A stretch of 64,000 nucleotides of DNA from Flavobacterium solisilvae (GCF_012911605.1 NZ_JAAMPT010000203.1:62001-126000); one strand, 5' to 3'. Numbered from the stretch's first letter, positions 45,892-54,582 are shown. Made by a program: numbers and translations. The notes: a model not told the origin generated them from the letters alone.

Positions 45892-48800
45892 CTATTCTAA
45901 CATTTGCATTAGTTCCAACGCTTTGTTAATCGATTTTACATTCTCAAAAGTCAACAGCAATCGTAAACCGTTTTTAGTTTCTTTCTCTTTCATTTTACAG
46001 ATGTTTCCATGTTGTTGCACAAATCGTAACACATTAGTAAATCGTCTTGAACTGTAATAATCCGATTGTTGATCGGCGATGAAATAGCCAATTAATTTGC
46101 CTTGTTTCATCACGATTTTTTCAATACCTACTTTGGTTGCAATCCATTTGATTCGAATACTATTTAGCAATGATTTAGCTTCTTTTGGCAACGGACCAAA
46201 ACGGTCAATTAGCTTATTTTCGTAGGCGATTAATTCTTCTTCCGTTTTACAATTTCCAAGTTCGTTGTAAAGCGCTAATCGTTCCGTAACATTGTTGATA
46301 TATTCATCAGGGAAAAGCAATTCAAAGTCAGTGTCAATTTGTAAATCCTTCACATATTCTTTGGTTTCAACATCAGTATCGGTTTCGTATAAGTCTTTGA
46401 ACTCATTTTCTTTAAGTTCTTCTATGGCTTCGTTCATGATTTTTTGATAGGTTTCAAAGCCAATTTCATTGATAAAACCACTTTGTTCACCACCTAACAA
46501 ATCACCAGCACCTCGAATTTCCAAATCTTTCATGGCAATATTAAAACCGCTTCCCAGTTCGTTATATTGTTCCAATGCTTGAATACGTTTTCGAGCATCA
46601 TCCGTCATAGCAGAATATGGCGGACAAATGAAATAGCAAAATGCTTTTTTATTACTTCGACCAACGCGACCACGCATTTGATGTAAATCGGAAAGTCCAA
46701 AATTGTTAGCATTGTTAATGAAAATCGTATTAGCATTTGGCACATCTAAACCGCTTTCGATAATGGTCGTTGCTACTAAAACATCAAAATCACCATTCAT
46801 AAAACTCAACATGATTTCTTCGAGTTTGCTTCCTTCCATTTGACCATGACCAATGCCAATGCGTGCATCAGGAACCAATCGCTGAATCATTCCGGCAATT
46901 TCTTTGATGTTTTCAATACGATTATTGATGAAAAAAACCTGTCCGTTTCGCTGAATTTCATACGAAATAGCATCACGAATAATTTCTTCGTTAAATCCAA
47001 CGACTTGTGTTTCTATCGGATAACGATTTGGTGGTGGCGTTGTGATTACCGATAAATCTCTAGCTGCCATCAACGAAAACTGTAATGTTCTCGGAATTGG
47101 CGTTGCAGTTAAGGTTAGCGTATCAACATTGGCAGCAATTGTTTTCAATTTGTCTTTTACGTTTACGCCAAATTTTTGTTCTTCATCAACAATGAGTAAT
47201 CCTAAATCTTTGAACTTTACATTTTTGTTAACCAATTGATGTGTTCCGATAAGAATATCCAGTTTCCCAGATTCTAAATCTTCCAGTGTTTGTGCTTTTT
47301 GTTTGGCAGTTCTAAAACGATTTAAGTAACCAATTTTTACCGGCATTTCTTTTAATCGTTCGCTAAATGTTCTATAATGTTGATACGCCAAAATGGTTGT
47401 TGGCACCAAAACGGCTACTTGCTTACTATTGTCAACCGCTTTGAATGCTGCACGAATAGCGACTTCTGTTTTCCCGAAACCAACATCGCCACAAACCAAT
47501 CTGTCCATCGGACGATCTTTTTCCATATCGGCTTTTACGTCTGCAGTTGCTGTGATTTGGTCTGGCGTATCTTCGTAAATAAAGGAACTTTCCAATTCTT
47601 TTTGCAAATAACTATCGGGTGCAAATTGAAATCCTTTTTCCAATCTTCGCTTGGCATACAACTGAATTAAGTTGAAAGCAATATGTTTTACGCGTGCTTT
47701 TGTCTTTTGTTTTAAGACTTTCCAAGCATTGGAACCCAACTTATAAATCTTTGGTGGCGTTCCGTCTTTGCCGTTGTATTTTGAAATTTTATGCAGCGAA
47801 TGAATGCTTACATACACAATGTCGTTATCAGCATAAACCAGTTTAATGGCTTCTTGCGTTTTACCTTCCACCTGAATTTTTTGCAATCCGCCAAACTTTC
47901 CAATTCCGTGATCGATATGTGTGACATAATCACCAACCGAAAGCGAATTCAGCTCTTTTAACGTTATCGTTTGCTTTTTAGAATATCCATTTTTGATGGA
48001 AAACTTATGATAACGTTCAAAAATTTGATGGTCAGTATAACAAGCTACTTGATGTTCTTCGTCAATAAAACCTTGGTATAAAGGTTGTACAACGGTATGA
48101 TATTGTTTGCGAATGTCTTCGTGATTTTCTTCATCAATACTTTCAAAAATATCGTGAAAACGGTTCGCCTGATTTTCATTGGAACAAAACAAATAATTAG
48201 TAATTCCGTTGAAATGGTTGTCGCTCAAATTGTTCAACAACAAATCAAATTGCTTGTTGAACGACGGTTGCGGTTGTATGTGAAATTCAAATGTCTTCGT
48301 GGTTTTGAATAACGGTTTATTTGTTAATTCCACGATGGAAAAATCCAACGCTTTACGCAAAAATCCTTCCTGATTTAAGAATAAATGTTCTGGCGAAGCG
48401 TGTTTGATGTCTTTGGAAAGTTTATCAAAAGTTTCAGTTGCTTTTTCGAATAGTTTATCCAATTGTGCCAAAACCATTTCTGTATTTTCTATCCAAAGAA
48501 TGGTTTTGTCGTTTATATAATCTAGGAAACTTTCGCGGTTTTCTTTAATGAATTTATTTTCCAGATTGGGAATAATGGTAATCTTATTTTGCTTCTCAAC
48601 CGAAAGTTGGGTTTCTACGTCAAAGGTTCGGATGCTGTCGACTTCATTGCCAAAAAACTCGATACGATAGGGATTGTCATTGGAAAAAGAAAACACATCG
48701 ACAATTCCGCCACGAACCGAAAACTCTCCAGGTTCAGTGATGAAATCCACGCGTTTGAATTCGTATTCAAACAACACTTCGTTGATGAAATCAATAGAAA

Positions 48801-49251
48801 TGTTATCACCAACAGCAACTTTTAGTGTGTTTTTATCCAATTCTTTTTTGGTGACTACTTTTTCAAAAAGCGCTTCAGGATAGGTAACAATTATCGAAGG
48901 TTTTTTTCTGGAATTGATGCGATTTAAAACTTCGGAACGCAATAAAACATTCGCGTTATCGGTTTCTTCTATTTGATAAGGTCTTCGATACGAACTCGGA
49001 TAAAACAACACATCGTTTTGTCCTAACATTTGCTCCAAATCGTTCAAATAGTAAGCTGCTTCTTCTTTTTCGTTAAAAACCAACAGAAAAGGTTGTTCGG
49101 CTTTCTTGAACACCGACTGAATGATGATAGAAACAACTGAACCCGAAAGTCCTCTGCAATGGATTTTATTTTGTGGAACAGTTAAGCTTTCCGCAATTTG
49201 CTTGATTTTATTAGAACTTTCGTAAATGGAAAAAAGCGATGACTGACTCAA
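45892..49251 (-). CDS. mfd: transcription-repair coupling factor
   Basis: A 1119-residue SF2 translocase that pushes stalled RNA polymerase off lesions and recruits UvrA. The N-terminal UvrB-like part (~1-400) is followed by the RNAP-interaction domain (LSVGDYVTHIDHGIGKFGGL ... IVYVSIHSLHKISKYNG) and the motor: GDVGFGKTEVAIRAAF (Walker A), DEEQKFGV, LTATPIPRTLQFSL and QMRGRVGRSNKKAFCYF; the TRCF domain closes it. No ATG fits: an in-frame stop lies just upstream, and the best start is TTG at 49251, one base after the lipoprotein stop (TAACTTG), implying translational coupling. Confidence 0.97.
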   Translation of the reverse strand: MSQSSLFSIYESSNKIKQIAESLTVPQNKIHCRGLSGSVVSIIIQSVFKKAEQPFLLVFNEKEEAAYYLNDLEQMLGQNDVLFYPSSYRRPYQIEETDNANVLLRSEVLNRINSRKKPSIIVTYPEALFEKVVTKKELDKNTLKVAVGDNISIDFINEVLFEYEFKRVDFITEPGEFSVRGGIVDVFSFSNDNPYRIEFFGNEVDSIRTFDVETQLSVEKQNKITIIPNLENKFIKENRESFLDYINDKTILWIENTEMVLAQLDKLFEKATETFDKLSKDIKHASPEHLFLNQEGFLRKALDFSIVELTNKPLFKTTKTFEFHIQPQPSFNKQFDLLLNNLSDNHFNGITNYLFCSNENQANRFHDIFESIDEENHEDIRKQYHTVVQPLYQGFIDEEHQVACYTDHQIFERYHKFSIKNGYSKKQTITLKELNSLSVGDYVTHIDHGIGKFGGLQKIQVEGKTQEAIKLVYADNDIVYVSIHSLHKISKYNGKDGTPPKIYKLGSNAWKVLKQKTKARVKHIAFNLIQLYAKRRLEKGFQFAPDSYLQKELESSFIYEDTPDQITATADVKADMEKDRPMDRLVCGDVGFGKTEVAIRAAFKAVDNSKQVAVLVPTTILAYQHYRTFSERLKEMPVKIGYLNRFRTAKQKAQTLEDLESGKLDILIGTHQLVNKNVKFKDLGLLIVDEEQKFGVNVKDKLKTIAANVDTLTLTATPIPRTLQFSLMAARDLSVITTPPPNRYPIETQVVGFNEEIIRDAISYEIQRNGQVFFINNRIENIKEIAGMIQRLVPDARIGIGHGQMEGSKLEEIMLSFMNGDFDVLVATTIIESGLDVPNANTIFINNANNFGLSDLHQMRGRVGRSNKKAFCYFICPPYSAMTDDARKRIQALEQYNELGSGFNIAMKDLEIRGAGDLLGGEQSGFINEIGFETYQKIMNEAIEELKENEFKDLYETDTDVETKEYVKDLQIDTDFELLFPDEYINNVTERLALYNELGNCKTEEELIAYENKLIDRFGPLPKEAKSLLNSIRIKWIATKVGIEKIVMKQGKLIGYFIADQQSDYYSSRRFTNVLRFVQQHGNICKMKEKETKNGLRLLLTFENVKSINKALELMQMLE

Positions 49252-49252
49252 G

Positions 49253-49888
49253 TTATTTAGCTCTTAAGAATGGTTTTTTATTTGGACTAACTGACGGATT
49301 AGGAACTGAATTTGAATTTTCAACAGAAATAGCACGAGTTGTGTCTAGCATTCTAATCATATCTTCTTCACCATCTTCCATTTTGATTTGATTTTTAGTG
49401 TCTATTTCTGCAAATTGTTGTTGCAGCGACTCCACTTCTTGATTAATTTCAGGAATTAATTTTACAATCTTTTGGTCGGGAATATTTTTTAGATTGATGT
49501 AAAGATTCAGCGTATTTATTTTTGTGGTAACAGCCGAAATTCTACTTTTAATTTCGGGTTTGTTATACGTGGCAGGAATGTTATTGTTCAGTTCAGCTGC
49601 TTTTTTAGATAAGGTTTTTGCCTTTTTTTGAAAAGCACCAATACTTGTTTTGGGTTTTTCGGAAAGCTCTTTTAGAAAAACGCGCCATTCTGCCCAGTTT
49701 TGGTTTAGCGATTGCGTACTTTGGTTCAAAGGAAAAGCGTTGAAATTCCAGCTTTTGTTGATGGTGGCAAAAATCGCTTCTCGTTTCTTAACCTCTTTTT
49801 GTTGTTCTACAAGCAATAGTTGCTCATCTTTTTTACAGGATATAAAAACAGACAAACTCAGTAACGCTAAAATAATTTTGTTTTTCAT
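49253..49888 (-). CDS. lipoprotein of unknown function upstream of mfd
   Basis: A 211-residue lipoprotein from ATG 49888 (MKNKIILALLSLSVFISC; Cys18 lipidated, then KKDEQ); a 20-residue longer frame is unlikely. The mature part is helical and charged, with a long predicted coil (KSRISAVTTKINTLNLYINLKNIPDQK ... EVESLQQQFAEIDTKNQ) and an Asn/Ser/Pro-rich C-terminus (NSNSVPNPSVSPNKKPF). Its stop is one base from the mfd TTG start, so it is co-transcribed with mfd. Similar lipoproteins beside mfd occur in flavobacteria; no function known. Confidence 0.8.
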   Translation of the reverse strand: MKNKIILALLSLSVFISCKKDEQLLLVEQQKEVKKREAIFATINKSWNFNAFPLNQSTQSLNQNWAEWRVFLKELSEKPKTSIGAFQKKAKTLSKKAAELNNNIPATYNKPEIKSRISAVTTKINTLNLYINLKNIPDQKIVKLIPEINQEVESLQQQFAEIDTKNQIKMEDGEEDMIRMLDTTRAISVENSNSVPNPSVSPNKKPFLRAK

Positions 49889-49994
49889 AGGTTGAAAAAA
49901 TGCATTGCAAAAATACAAAGGTAATTCGAATAACTTAGCATTAAACACATTTTAAGATTTGTTTAATTTCTTCAAAACAACTTCACGAAAACGT

Positions 49995-50002
49995 TATCTT
50001 TG
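49995..50002 (+). promoter_or_regulatory. probable -7 box of the threonine dehydrogenase gene
   Basis: TATCTTTG fits TAnnTTTG exactly, 23 bp before the ATG at 50026. The -33 box is not obvious. Confidence 0.45.
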
Positions 50003-50025
50003 CACCAAGAAACACAAACTAAATT

Positions 50026-50967
50026 ATGACTACTAAAATTCTTATTATTGGTGCCTGCGGTCAAATAGGTACTGAGTTGACTAAAAAACTAAGAACCATT
50101 TATGGAACGGACAATGTTATTGCTTCCGACATTAGAAAACTAAATATCGATATCGTTAACGAAGGTATTTTTGAAGTAGTCAATGCTTTAGATTTTAATC
50201 AAATTGAGCATTTAGTAGAACAATATCAAATTACCGATGTTTATCTAATGGCGGCTTTGCTTTCGGCTACTGCCGAAAAAAACCCAGCCTTTGCTTGGGA
50301 TTTGAACATGAATTCCTTGTTTCACGTATTGAATTTAGCCAAAGCAGGAAAAATTCAAAAGATATTCTGGCCTTCCAGCATTGCTGTTTTTGGACCTACA
50401 ACACCTCGCGATAATACGCCACAATACACTATTATGGAACCATCAACCGTATATGGAATTTCAAAACAATCAGGGGAACGTTGGTGTGAATACTATCATA
50501 ACATTTATGGTGTAGATGTTCGAAGCATTCGTTATCCAGGATTAATTTCGTGGTCAACTGAACCTGGTGGAGGAACAACCGATTATGCCGTAGATATCTA
50601 TCACAAAGCACTTGAAAAAGGAACATTTGAGTGTTTTCTATCTGAAGAAACAGCCTTGCCTATGATGTATATGGACGATGCCATTCGTGCCACGGTAGAA
50701 ATCATGCAAGCGCCAAAAGAGAACATCGCTATTCGTTCTTCTTACAATTTAGGCGGAGTTAGTTTTACACCAAAAGAAATAGCCGAAGAAATCAAAAAGC
50801 ACATTCCAGATTTTACCATTACTTATAAACCTGATTTCCGTCAGAAGATTGCCGATAGTTGGCCAGCTAGTATTGATGATACCTTTGCTCAAAAGGACTG
50901 GAACTGGAAACATCAGTTTGATTTAGAAAAAATGACAGTAGAAATGCTTGAGAATCTAAAAAAATAA
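50026..50967 (+). CDS. tdh: SDR-type L-threonine 3-dehydrogenase
   Basis: A 313-residue extended short-chain dehydrogenase. ILIIGACGQIGTELTKKL is the NAD-binding motif, FWPSSIAVFGPTTPRDNTPQ and STVYGISKQSGERWCEYYH carry the catalytic Ser and Tyr-x3-Lys, and RYPGLISWSTEPGGGTTDYAVDIYH with LPMMYMDDAIRATVEIM are typical of the SDR threonine dehydrogenase group. It would oxidise L-threonine to 2-amino-3-ketobutyrate for glycine formation. A UDP-sugar epimerase is the alternative, but the GGGTTDYA and LPMMYMDDA motifs favour TDH. Monocistronic. Confidence 0.88.
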   Translation: MTTKILIIGACGQIGTELTKKLRTIYGTDNVIASDIRKLNIDIVNEGIFEVVNALDFNQIEHLVEQYQITDVYLMAALLSATAEKNPAFAWDLNMNSLFHVLNLAKAGKIQKIFWPSSIAVFGPTTPRDNTPQYTIMEPSTVYGISKQSGERWCEYYHNIYGVDVRSIRYPGLISWSTEPGGGTTDYAVDIYHKALEKGTFECFLSEETALPMMYMDDAIRATVEIMQAPKENIAIRSSYNLGGVSFTPKEIAEEIKKHIPDFTITYKPDFRQKIADSWPASIDDTFAQKDWNWKHQFDLEKMTVEMLENLKK

Positions 50968-50998
50968 AGCGCTACTTTGTTAAAAAGTAACGCTTTAT
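50964..50998. terminator. stem-loop after tdh, probably bidirectional
   Basis: ATAAAGCG(c)TACTT pairs with AAGTA(a)CGCTTTAT around a short T-rich loop. It overlaps the tdh stop codon. The T tract is poor, so termination efficiency is uncertain. Confidence 0.6.
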
Positions 50999-51033
50999 CG
51001 ACAACAAAATAAACAAACCTTTATTTTAATATT

Positions 51034-51621
51034 TTAATTCGGATCTTGAACAATTGGATCTCTAAGCGATTCCAATACCGCTACCACTTCATTGATGATG
51101 CCTGTATCGGTAACACCGTTTAAGCCAGCCGCTTGACCTACATAACCAATAAATTTAGTATAATCTGCATTAGTAGATTTTACACCCATTCTTGGGTTTT
51201 GAGCAGGATCGTGTGCAGCTACCATGTTTAATCCAGAGTAAGTATTAGTGGCACCACCACCAGTGTTAGCAGAGAAAAAATCAGTTAAGTTTTTACTCAA
51301 TACAGCAACATTGGTTGTATTTCCTCCAACCACTTCGCCTACAATAGGAGCAAAGTGAGCACCAAGATTGCCTTCTGAACCAGCAACAATATCGGCTACT
51401 ATAAGTACAATCGTGCTATCCACTACTGAACGATAACTCAATCGTCCTTTTTCAATCATTTGTCCTGGGTTGTTTGGATCACTCACTTTTGTAGTTCCAC
51501 CCAGTTTTTGATACAAACTCATCTGTGCAGGAGAATCATTGTCGTCATCACTGCAGGATGCAAGTCCAAATAGCGCTACGGCTACAAACAGACCTAAAGC
51601 TAATTTTTCAAATTTTTTCAT
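51034..51621 (-). CDS. truncated-hemoglobin-like lipoprotein
   Basis: A 195-residue protein from ATG 51621 (MKKFEKLALGLFVAVALFGLASC; Cys23 lipidated; a 24-residue longer frame is unlikely). The +2 residues SDDDNDS resemble the acidic export signal of surface lipoproteins in this phylum. The mature part matches group 1 truncated hemoglobins: SLYQKLGG at the start, NLGAHFAP, LTDFFSANTGGGATNTYSGLNMVAAHD (proximal F8 His in AAH) and a C-terminal VAVLESLRD. The usual B10 Tyr is not evident, and insertions follow LGG and the F8 His. It lies 16 bp after an HMA-like gene. Heme binding is inferred, not shown. Confidence 0.8.
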   Translation of the reverse strand: MKKFEKLALGLFVAVALFGLASCSDDDNDSPAQMSLYQKLGGTTKVSDPNNPGQMIEKGRLSYRSVVDSTIVLIVADIVAGSEGNLGAHFAPIVGEVVGGNTTNVAVLSKNLTDFFSANTGGGATNTYSGLNMVAAHDPAQNPRMGVKSTNADYTKFIGYVGQAAGLNGVTDTGIINEVVAVLESLRDPIVQDPN

Positions 51622-51637
51622 AGTATTCGTGTTTAGA

Positions 51638-52075
51638 TTAATTAAATATGCGTTGAACGCCTCTCGAAAATTTATAACTGAAGCTGTCTTCATTCATTAC
51701 CGGACAAGCTTTTTTCTGAGCCAGTTCATTCGATATGACGTAGCGTTTAGCTTTATAGTTTCCTTTGGCAATTAGTTGATTAAATACTTCTTCAGAGTTG
51801 ATTACTTTGTTGTCATGAAAGTAAACCACCACACCTTTTTCAAGATTGATGCGGTCATTTTTTACGCCAGGAATGGATTTTAAGTTACGGTGAATTTCTT
51901 TGGCTTTAGCCGAGTCAATAGCTTCTTCAAAGTCTATTCTACTAATTTGAAGTGTTGCATTATCATATACAACCGGTTTGGCAGTGGCAATATGAACTAC
52001 CAATACCACAAAGAGCAAACCTACTATACCTAGTATGCTTACCGCTGCAATTTTAATTTTTTTAGGAATTCTCAT
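51638..52075 (-). CDS. membrane-anchored HMA-like small protein
   Basis: A 145-residue protein from ATG 52075 (MRIPKKIKIAAVSILG). One N-terminal hydrophobic helix (~residues 8-30) is followed by a periplasmic domain whose order ATLQISRIDFEEAI ... EIHRNLKSIPGVKNDRINLEKGVVVYFHD ... EEVFNQLIAKGNYKAKRYVIS follows the beta-alpha-beta-beta-alpha-beta heavy-metal-associated fold, but without the CxxC. The tail has KACPVMNEDSFSYKFSRGV, with one Cys-Pro-x-Met. It is co-transcribed with the globin-like lipoprotein, so a heme, metal or electron-transfer partner role is a reasonable guess. A long hairpin abuts its start codon. Confidence 0.75.
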   Translation of the reverse strand: MRIPKKIKIAAVSILGIVGLLFVVLVVHIATAKPVVYDNATLQISRIDFEEAIDSAKAKEIHRNLKSIPGVKNDRINLEKGVVVYFHDNKVINSEEVFNQLIAKGNYKAKRYVISNELAQKKACPVMNEDSFSYKFSRGVQRIFN

Positions 52076-52129
52076 AACCAAGATGTTTTTGTTTCTTCAC
52101 TCATTTACGAGAACAAAAACAACTTGGTT
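52076..52129. repeat. long inverted repeat abutting the HMA-like start codon
   Basis: The arms AACCAAGATGTTTTTGTT (52076-52093) and AACAAAAACAACTTGGTT (52112-52129) are reverse complements except at one position, and further partial pairing extends inward. On the minus strand the hairpin ends exactly at the ATG of the HMA-like gene. A T-rich run follows on the plus strand, so it could also end plus-strand transcription. Confidence 0.7.
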
Positions 52130-52144
52130 TTATTTTTTTTGAAA

Positions 52145-52654
52145 TTATTTTTTAGACTTCAATTCCTCAATCAGTTTATCCTCAAGATGGGATTTGATTT
52201 TAACAACTGCATTTACATCGTCGTTAGGAATAGTCATCGATAAAACATAGTGTTTTATTTTCCATTGATTGCCTACTTTTAGTAACACACCCGAACCTCT
52301 ACAGATTTTCATTTGCGTGTCCAGCAGTTCGTCAAACCACACTATTTTTTTATCATCACTAAAGTAGATATTGCGTTCCAGCGCTTTAAAGTTCCACGCT
52401 TTTCCTTTGTCAAAATAGGGTTTGGCATAGGCTTGAAATTCCGTTTTATTCCAGTTTTCAGTAGCGTCAGTGCCGATGAAGATAGCATCTTCCGTCATCG
52501 CTTCAAAGTAGTTGTTAAAGTTAGCCTCGGCAGCCGCTTTGTGCCAATTGTTTAGTAGGAGATTGACCTTATCCGTTTCCGTTAATGGCTTATCTTTTTT
52601 AGAACCACAAGCAGTTAGAGTAATTATGAAAAGGAGTAGAAGAAGCTTTTTCAT
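52145..52654 (-). CDS. NTF2/SnoaL-like lipoprotein
   Basis: A 169-residue lipoprotein (MKKLLLLLFIITLTAC; Cys16, then GSKKDKP). The mature domain is a SnoaL/DUF4440-like NTF2 fold: LLLNNWHKAAAEANFNNYFEAMTEDAIFIGTDATENW, FQAYAKPYFDKGKAWNFKALERNIYFSDDKKIVWFDELLD and CRGSGVLLKVGNQWKIKHYVLSMTIPND. Members are diverse small-molecule binders or enzymes; the substrate is unknown. It lies 69 bp upstream of the HMA-like/globin pair and 160 bp downstream of amt, on the same strand. Confidence 0.9.
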   Translation of the reverse strand: MKKLLLLLFIITLTACGSKKDKPLTETDKVNLLLNNWHKAAAEANFNNYFEAMTEDAIFIGTDATENWNKTEFQAYAKPYFDKGKAWNFKALERNIYFSDDKKIVWFDELLDTQMKICRGSGVLLKVGNQWKIKHYVLSMTIPNDDVNAVVKIKSHLEDKLIEELKSKK

Positions 52655-52814
52655 GATGATGAATTTTTTATAAAGATATAAAAAAGAGCAATTGGTTTTC
52701 CCATACTAGTTTACGTCAGTTCAAGTAATTTTCTAACTCAAAAACGCCAGTTTTTAAAACAGAAAATTACATCAACAAAAAAACCTCCCAACTCGCAACA
52801 CGCAACTCACAATT

Positions 52815-54149
52815 TTAAAACTTCTCCCCATGCTGAGACAAATCCAATCCCATATTTTCCGATTCCTCTGAAACCCTAATAGGAATGATGAGGTTCGTTA
52901 ACTTAAACAACAAATAACTTCCCCCAAAAGTGAAGATAGAAACCAAAACCAACGCTATCATGTGATGACCAAAAACCGAAATCCCACCATGAAGTAAGCT
53001 CGCGTTTTCCCCTTGCGCAAAGATAGCCGTTAGTATCATCCCCATAATTCCACCAACGCCGTGACAGGCAAACACGTCTAGTGTGTCGTCTATTTGTTTT
53101 AGCTTTTTCCAATACACCATTTTGTTAGAAACAATGGCACCAATAAACCCAAAAAACATACTCTGCGGAATAGACACAAATCCAGCCGATGGAGTAATCA
53201 CCACAAGTCCAACTACAGCACCAATACATGCTCCGAGTGCCGAAACCTTTCTGCCGTTCAGTCTATCGAAGAAAACCCACGTTAGCATAGCCGATGCCGA
53301 AGCGACAGTAGTAGTGGCAAACGCCATTGCTGCCGTAGCATTCGCCGCTAGAGCCGAACCCGCATTAAACCCAAACCACCCAAACCAAAGCATACCAGTA
53401 CCAAGCAGTACAAACGGAATATTCGTTGGAATATGTTCACTGTTCTTTCTTTTACCTAAAACGATAACGCCAGCTAATGCTGCAAAACCCGCACTCATGT
53501 GTACCACCGTTCCACCGGCAAAATCCTTCACCCCAAAGTAACTGCCCAACAGTCCATTCGGGTGCCAAATCATGTGACACAACGGTGTATAAATAACCAG
53601 TGTAAACAAACAGATAAACAACAAAAACGAAATAAATCGAATGCGTTCTGCTAATGCACCCGTGATAATCGCCGGAGTAATAATAGCAAACTTCATTTGA
53701 AAAAGCGCATAGAGAATAAAAGGAATAGACGAACCCAGCACCTGATGAGGTTTCGTTTCCACTTGGTCAAAAAAAGCAAACTGTAGCGGATTACCAATAA
53801 TTCCATACGTCTTCCCATCAATAACAATCCCGATACTATCGCCAAACGAAAGACTAAACCCAACCACTACCCACAGCAAACTAATAACCCCAAGACAAAT
53901 AAAACTCTTCAACATCGTCGAAATAACATTTTTCTTGCCCACCATACCGCCGTAGAAAAACGACAAACCCGGCGTCATCAACAAAACCAAGCACGAAGCC
54001 GTTAACATCCAAGCCACATCCGCAAAGTTGATGCTATCCTCTGTGTTAAATACGTCGCTGCTAGCCGGTTCATGTTGCCATAACAACCCCGTTATAGCTA
54101 CTAAACTAATAATGATAAAAGAAACAATCCATCGCTTTTCTATTTTCAT
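52815..54149 (-). CDS. amt: ammonium transporter
   Basis: A 444-residue Amt/MEP/Rh protein with about eleven helices. SINFADVAWMLTASCLVLLMTPGLSFFYGGMV is the first signature, and DFAGGTVVHMSAGFAALAGVIVLGKR holds the conserved pore His. WFGWFGFNAGSALAAN, DDTLDVFACHGVGGIMGMILTAIFA (second pore His) and the C-terminal SEESENMGLDLSQHGEKF, which resembles the GlnK-interacting tail, are also present. It takes up ammonium; no glnK is in the window. Its promoter region holds a small dyad. Confidence 0.97.
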   Translation of the reverse strand: MKIEKRWIVSFIIISLVAITGLLWQHEPASSDVFNTEDSINFADVAWMLTASCLVLLMTPGLSFFYGGMVGKKNVISTMLKSFICLGVISLLWVVVGFSLSFGDSIGIVIDGKTYGIIGNPLQFAFFDQVETKPHQVLGSSIPFILYALFQMKFAIITPAIITGALAERIRFISFLLFICLFTLVIYTPLCHMIWHPNGLLGSYFGVKDFAGGTVVHMSAGFAALAGVIVLGKRKNSEHIPTNIPFVLLGTGMLWFGWFGFNAGSALAANATAAMAFATTTVASASAMLTWVFFDRLNGRKVSALGACIGAVVGLVVITPSAGFVSIPQSMFFGFIGAIVSNKMVYWKKLKQIDDTLDVFACHGVGGIMGMILTAIFAQGENASLLHGGISVFGHHMIALVLVSIFTFGGSYLLFKLTNLIIPIRVSEESENMGLDLSQHGEKF

Positions 54150-54170
54150 AATTCTTTATTTTATGATTGA

Positions 54171-54218
54171 ACCCTAATTTTTATAGGGTAAAAATATAAA
54201 ATTGTTTGTTTTTTTCAA
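54171..54218 (-). promoter_or_regulatory. amt promoter with a dyad at the start site
   Basis: On the minus strand, TTG (54216-54218) and TATTTTTA (54189-54196) are 19 bp apart, a fair -33/-7 pair 39 bp before the ATG. An inverted repeat ACCCTA (54171-54176) / TAGGGT (54184-54189) covers the predicted start of transcription and could be an operator. Confidence 0.5.
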
Positions 54219-54359
54219 CCATTACCCCTTTATTTTTTAAAAAACTATTTGTTTTTATGAAAATAAGCAAAAAGTCTTTACTGTTCTAGAATAGTCTTAG
54301 TCCTTGGGATACTTTTTTATTATTTGTTTACTCCGTATGAGACAGTAGTTGAAATCAAA

Positions 54360-54469
54360 AGGACTAATTTATCCTTAGTTTATCAATAGTTTAGCTATGG
54401 TTTAAGTTATTGATTATCTTATATATACATGATATACACATGATATATACACGACATATATACGATATA
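54360..54469. repeat. 11-bp periodic repeat tract
   Basis: About ten contiguous 11-bp units in two blocks. The first four share an ending like TAGTTT (for example ATCCTTAGTTT, ATCAATAGTTT, AGCTATGGTTT). The last four share ACxxGATATA (TACATGATATA, CACATGATATA, TACACGACATA, TATACGATATA). The period is close to one helical turn. Confidence 0.65.
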
Positions 54470-54582
54470 TAGTAAGGGATAGCTTTAATGATGTGAAATT
54501 GAAGGGAACTTAAGTAATTGTTTCCTTTTTTTTAGTTTTAATAATTTGGGAAAATAAAACGTGTTTTTATAACCTCAATATT

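Noticed and set aside
53083-53541. 152-codon plus-strand frame within amt
   Set aside because: Alanine/proline-rich antisense product of transmembrane codons; the amt frame is certain.
52815-54149. Assigning amt to the defence island because it is adjacent
   Set aside because: Its codon use and function are core, and a repeat-filled spacer separates it from the operon.
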